The position numbers and the translations under genes were made by a program. From contig JAJAYU010000042.1 of the NCBI GenBank assembly GCA_026786125.1, positions 1 through 5,833 of the forward strand: a DNA stretch of 5,833 nucleotides, given 5' to 3'. Of this stretch, positions 5,524-5,833 are shown one piece after another; positions within the stretch are counted from its first letter, which is position 1; each line of letters begins with the position of its first letter. The DNA is from Chamaesiphon sp. GTDB taxonomy: Bacteria > Cyanobacteriota > Cyanobacteriia > Cyanobacteriales > Chamaesiphonaceae. The notes under the pieces were generated by a model, which saw only the letters and a list, made by a program, of their open reading frames with translations, made no database searches and was not told the origin of the DNA.

Positions 5524-5697
5524 TTAAGAAACTGCCATCGCCACAAAAGTTAGAGCCGCTACTAAAACTACGCCAACGATACCCACAATCAGATAGTTTT
5601 GCTTACCATCGGCATCAGTGGCTTCATCAACATACATTTTTGGCTCAGTTGGAAAATTATTCATTCTAGTATCTCCATCATTGTTGATATATGGCAT
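5524..5697 (-). CDS. psb34: Photosystem II assembly protein Psb34 (ssl1498 family)
   Basis: The 57-residue protein has one membrane helix (about residues 35-56, NYLIVGIVGVVLVAAL then TFVAMAV) and an N-terminal tail with the family's wording. It starts MPYINNDGDTRMNNF and continues EPKMY, matching the ssl1498/Psb34 pattern MPYT.E.GG.LNNFA.EPKVY, and it ends in VS as relatives do. Psb34 binds photosystem II assembly intermediates near CP47 and is related to the one-helix high-light-inducible proteins; here it lacks the chlorophyll-binding ExxNxR motif. It would sit in the thylakoid membrane with the tail on the cytoplasmic side. The ATG at 5695-5697 is chosen because GAGGTT (5705-5710) lies at good Shine-Dalgarno distance and the first residues match the family. 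The inner ATG (Met12) would lose the conserved N-terminus. It converges with the + strand gene across a palindrome. Confidence 0.85.
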   Translation of the reverse strand: MPYINNDGDTRMNNFPTEPKMYVDEATDADGKQNYLIVGIVGVVLVAALTFVAMAVS

Positions 5698-5704
5698 TGG
5701 TTAC

Positions 5705-5710
5705 AACCTC
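5705..5710 (-). promoter_or_regulatory. Ribosome binding site of psb34
   Basis: GAGGTT on the - strand ends 7 bases before the ATG at 5697. It is the clearest Shine-Dalgarno sequence in the window and supports the upstream start over the ATG eleven codons later. Confidence 0.65.
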
Positions 5711-5795
5711 AGTATCTAAAAAAGTGGCTCTTCATTACCTGGTATGCTAATCTCGGCTTGTCACTCTCAAACCCTTGCTATTAAGCCAAAAATGA

Positions 5796-5824
5796 CTAAA
5801 AAATCTAACGATAATAGATTTTAG
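5796..5824 (-). terminator. AT-rich hairpin at the right edge, possible terminator of a gene beyond the window
   Basis: On the - strand CTAAAATCTA (5815-5824) pairs with TAGATTTTTTAG (5796-5807) around a 7-base loop: 10 bp with a two-base bulge, or 8 bp unbroken. Its right arm contains six T. It could end a transcript coming from beyond the right edge, ahead of psb34. The stem is nearly all A-T and weak, so confidence is low. The 136 bases from here to psb34 show no gene; they must hold the psb34 promoter, but no good pair of boxes stands out. Confidence 0.3.
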
Positions 5825-5833
5825 GCTCAAGCC

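Noticed and set aside
5478..5784. Two + strand ORFs over the psb34 region as genes
   Set aside because: They start in a repeat or inside psb34, overlap each other, and have no protein-like pattern, while the - strand carries a recognised gene.

Overview
The window looks like part of a cyanobacterial chromosome. The octamer GCGATCGC (HIP1) occurs three times and CGATCG is frequent. There is a small gene for the photosystem II assembly protein Psb34, a cyanobacterial type of phasin-like protein, a cyanobacterial-style alanine dehydrogenase, and heptamer tandem repeats with palindromic repeats between genes. The genus cannot be settled from the sequence.

Left part (1-847): the C-terminal end of an unidentified protein enters from the left edge on the + strand. 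It is followed by about 300 bases that seem to hold the remains of a decayed gene, then a 71-codon + strand gene whose product looks like a ribbon-helix-helix protein. Middle (847-4872): four genes lie on the - strand. In their own reading direction they are ald (alanine dehydrogenase), dndD (DNA phosphorothioation ATPase), ffs (SRP RNA, with a good sigma-70 promoter of its own) and a phasin-like gene. The gaps between them are large or contain their own signals, so they need not be one operon. Right part (4920-5833): a + strand conserved hypothetical gene diverges from ald and converges on psb34 (- strand). The 49-base gap between their stop codons holds a long perfect palindrome that grows out of a heptamer repeat array.

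Most of the genes are housekeeping: protein targeting (ffs), nitrogen/carbon metabolism (ald), photosystem II assembly (psb34) and perhaps polymer granules (phasin-like). The accessory element is dndD. It stands without dndB, dndC or dndE in the window, so any working DNA-sulfur modification system would need partners elsewhere. I see no complete new multi-gene system here. The points most worth a second look are the solitary dndD with a heptamer array against its start codon, the 57-codon psb34 gene, and the alternative hairpins upstream of the phasin-like gene.
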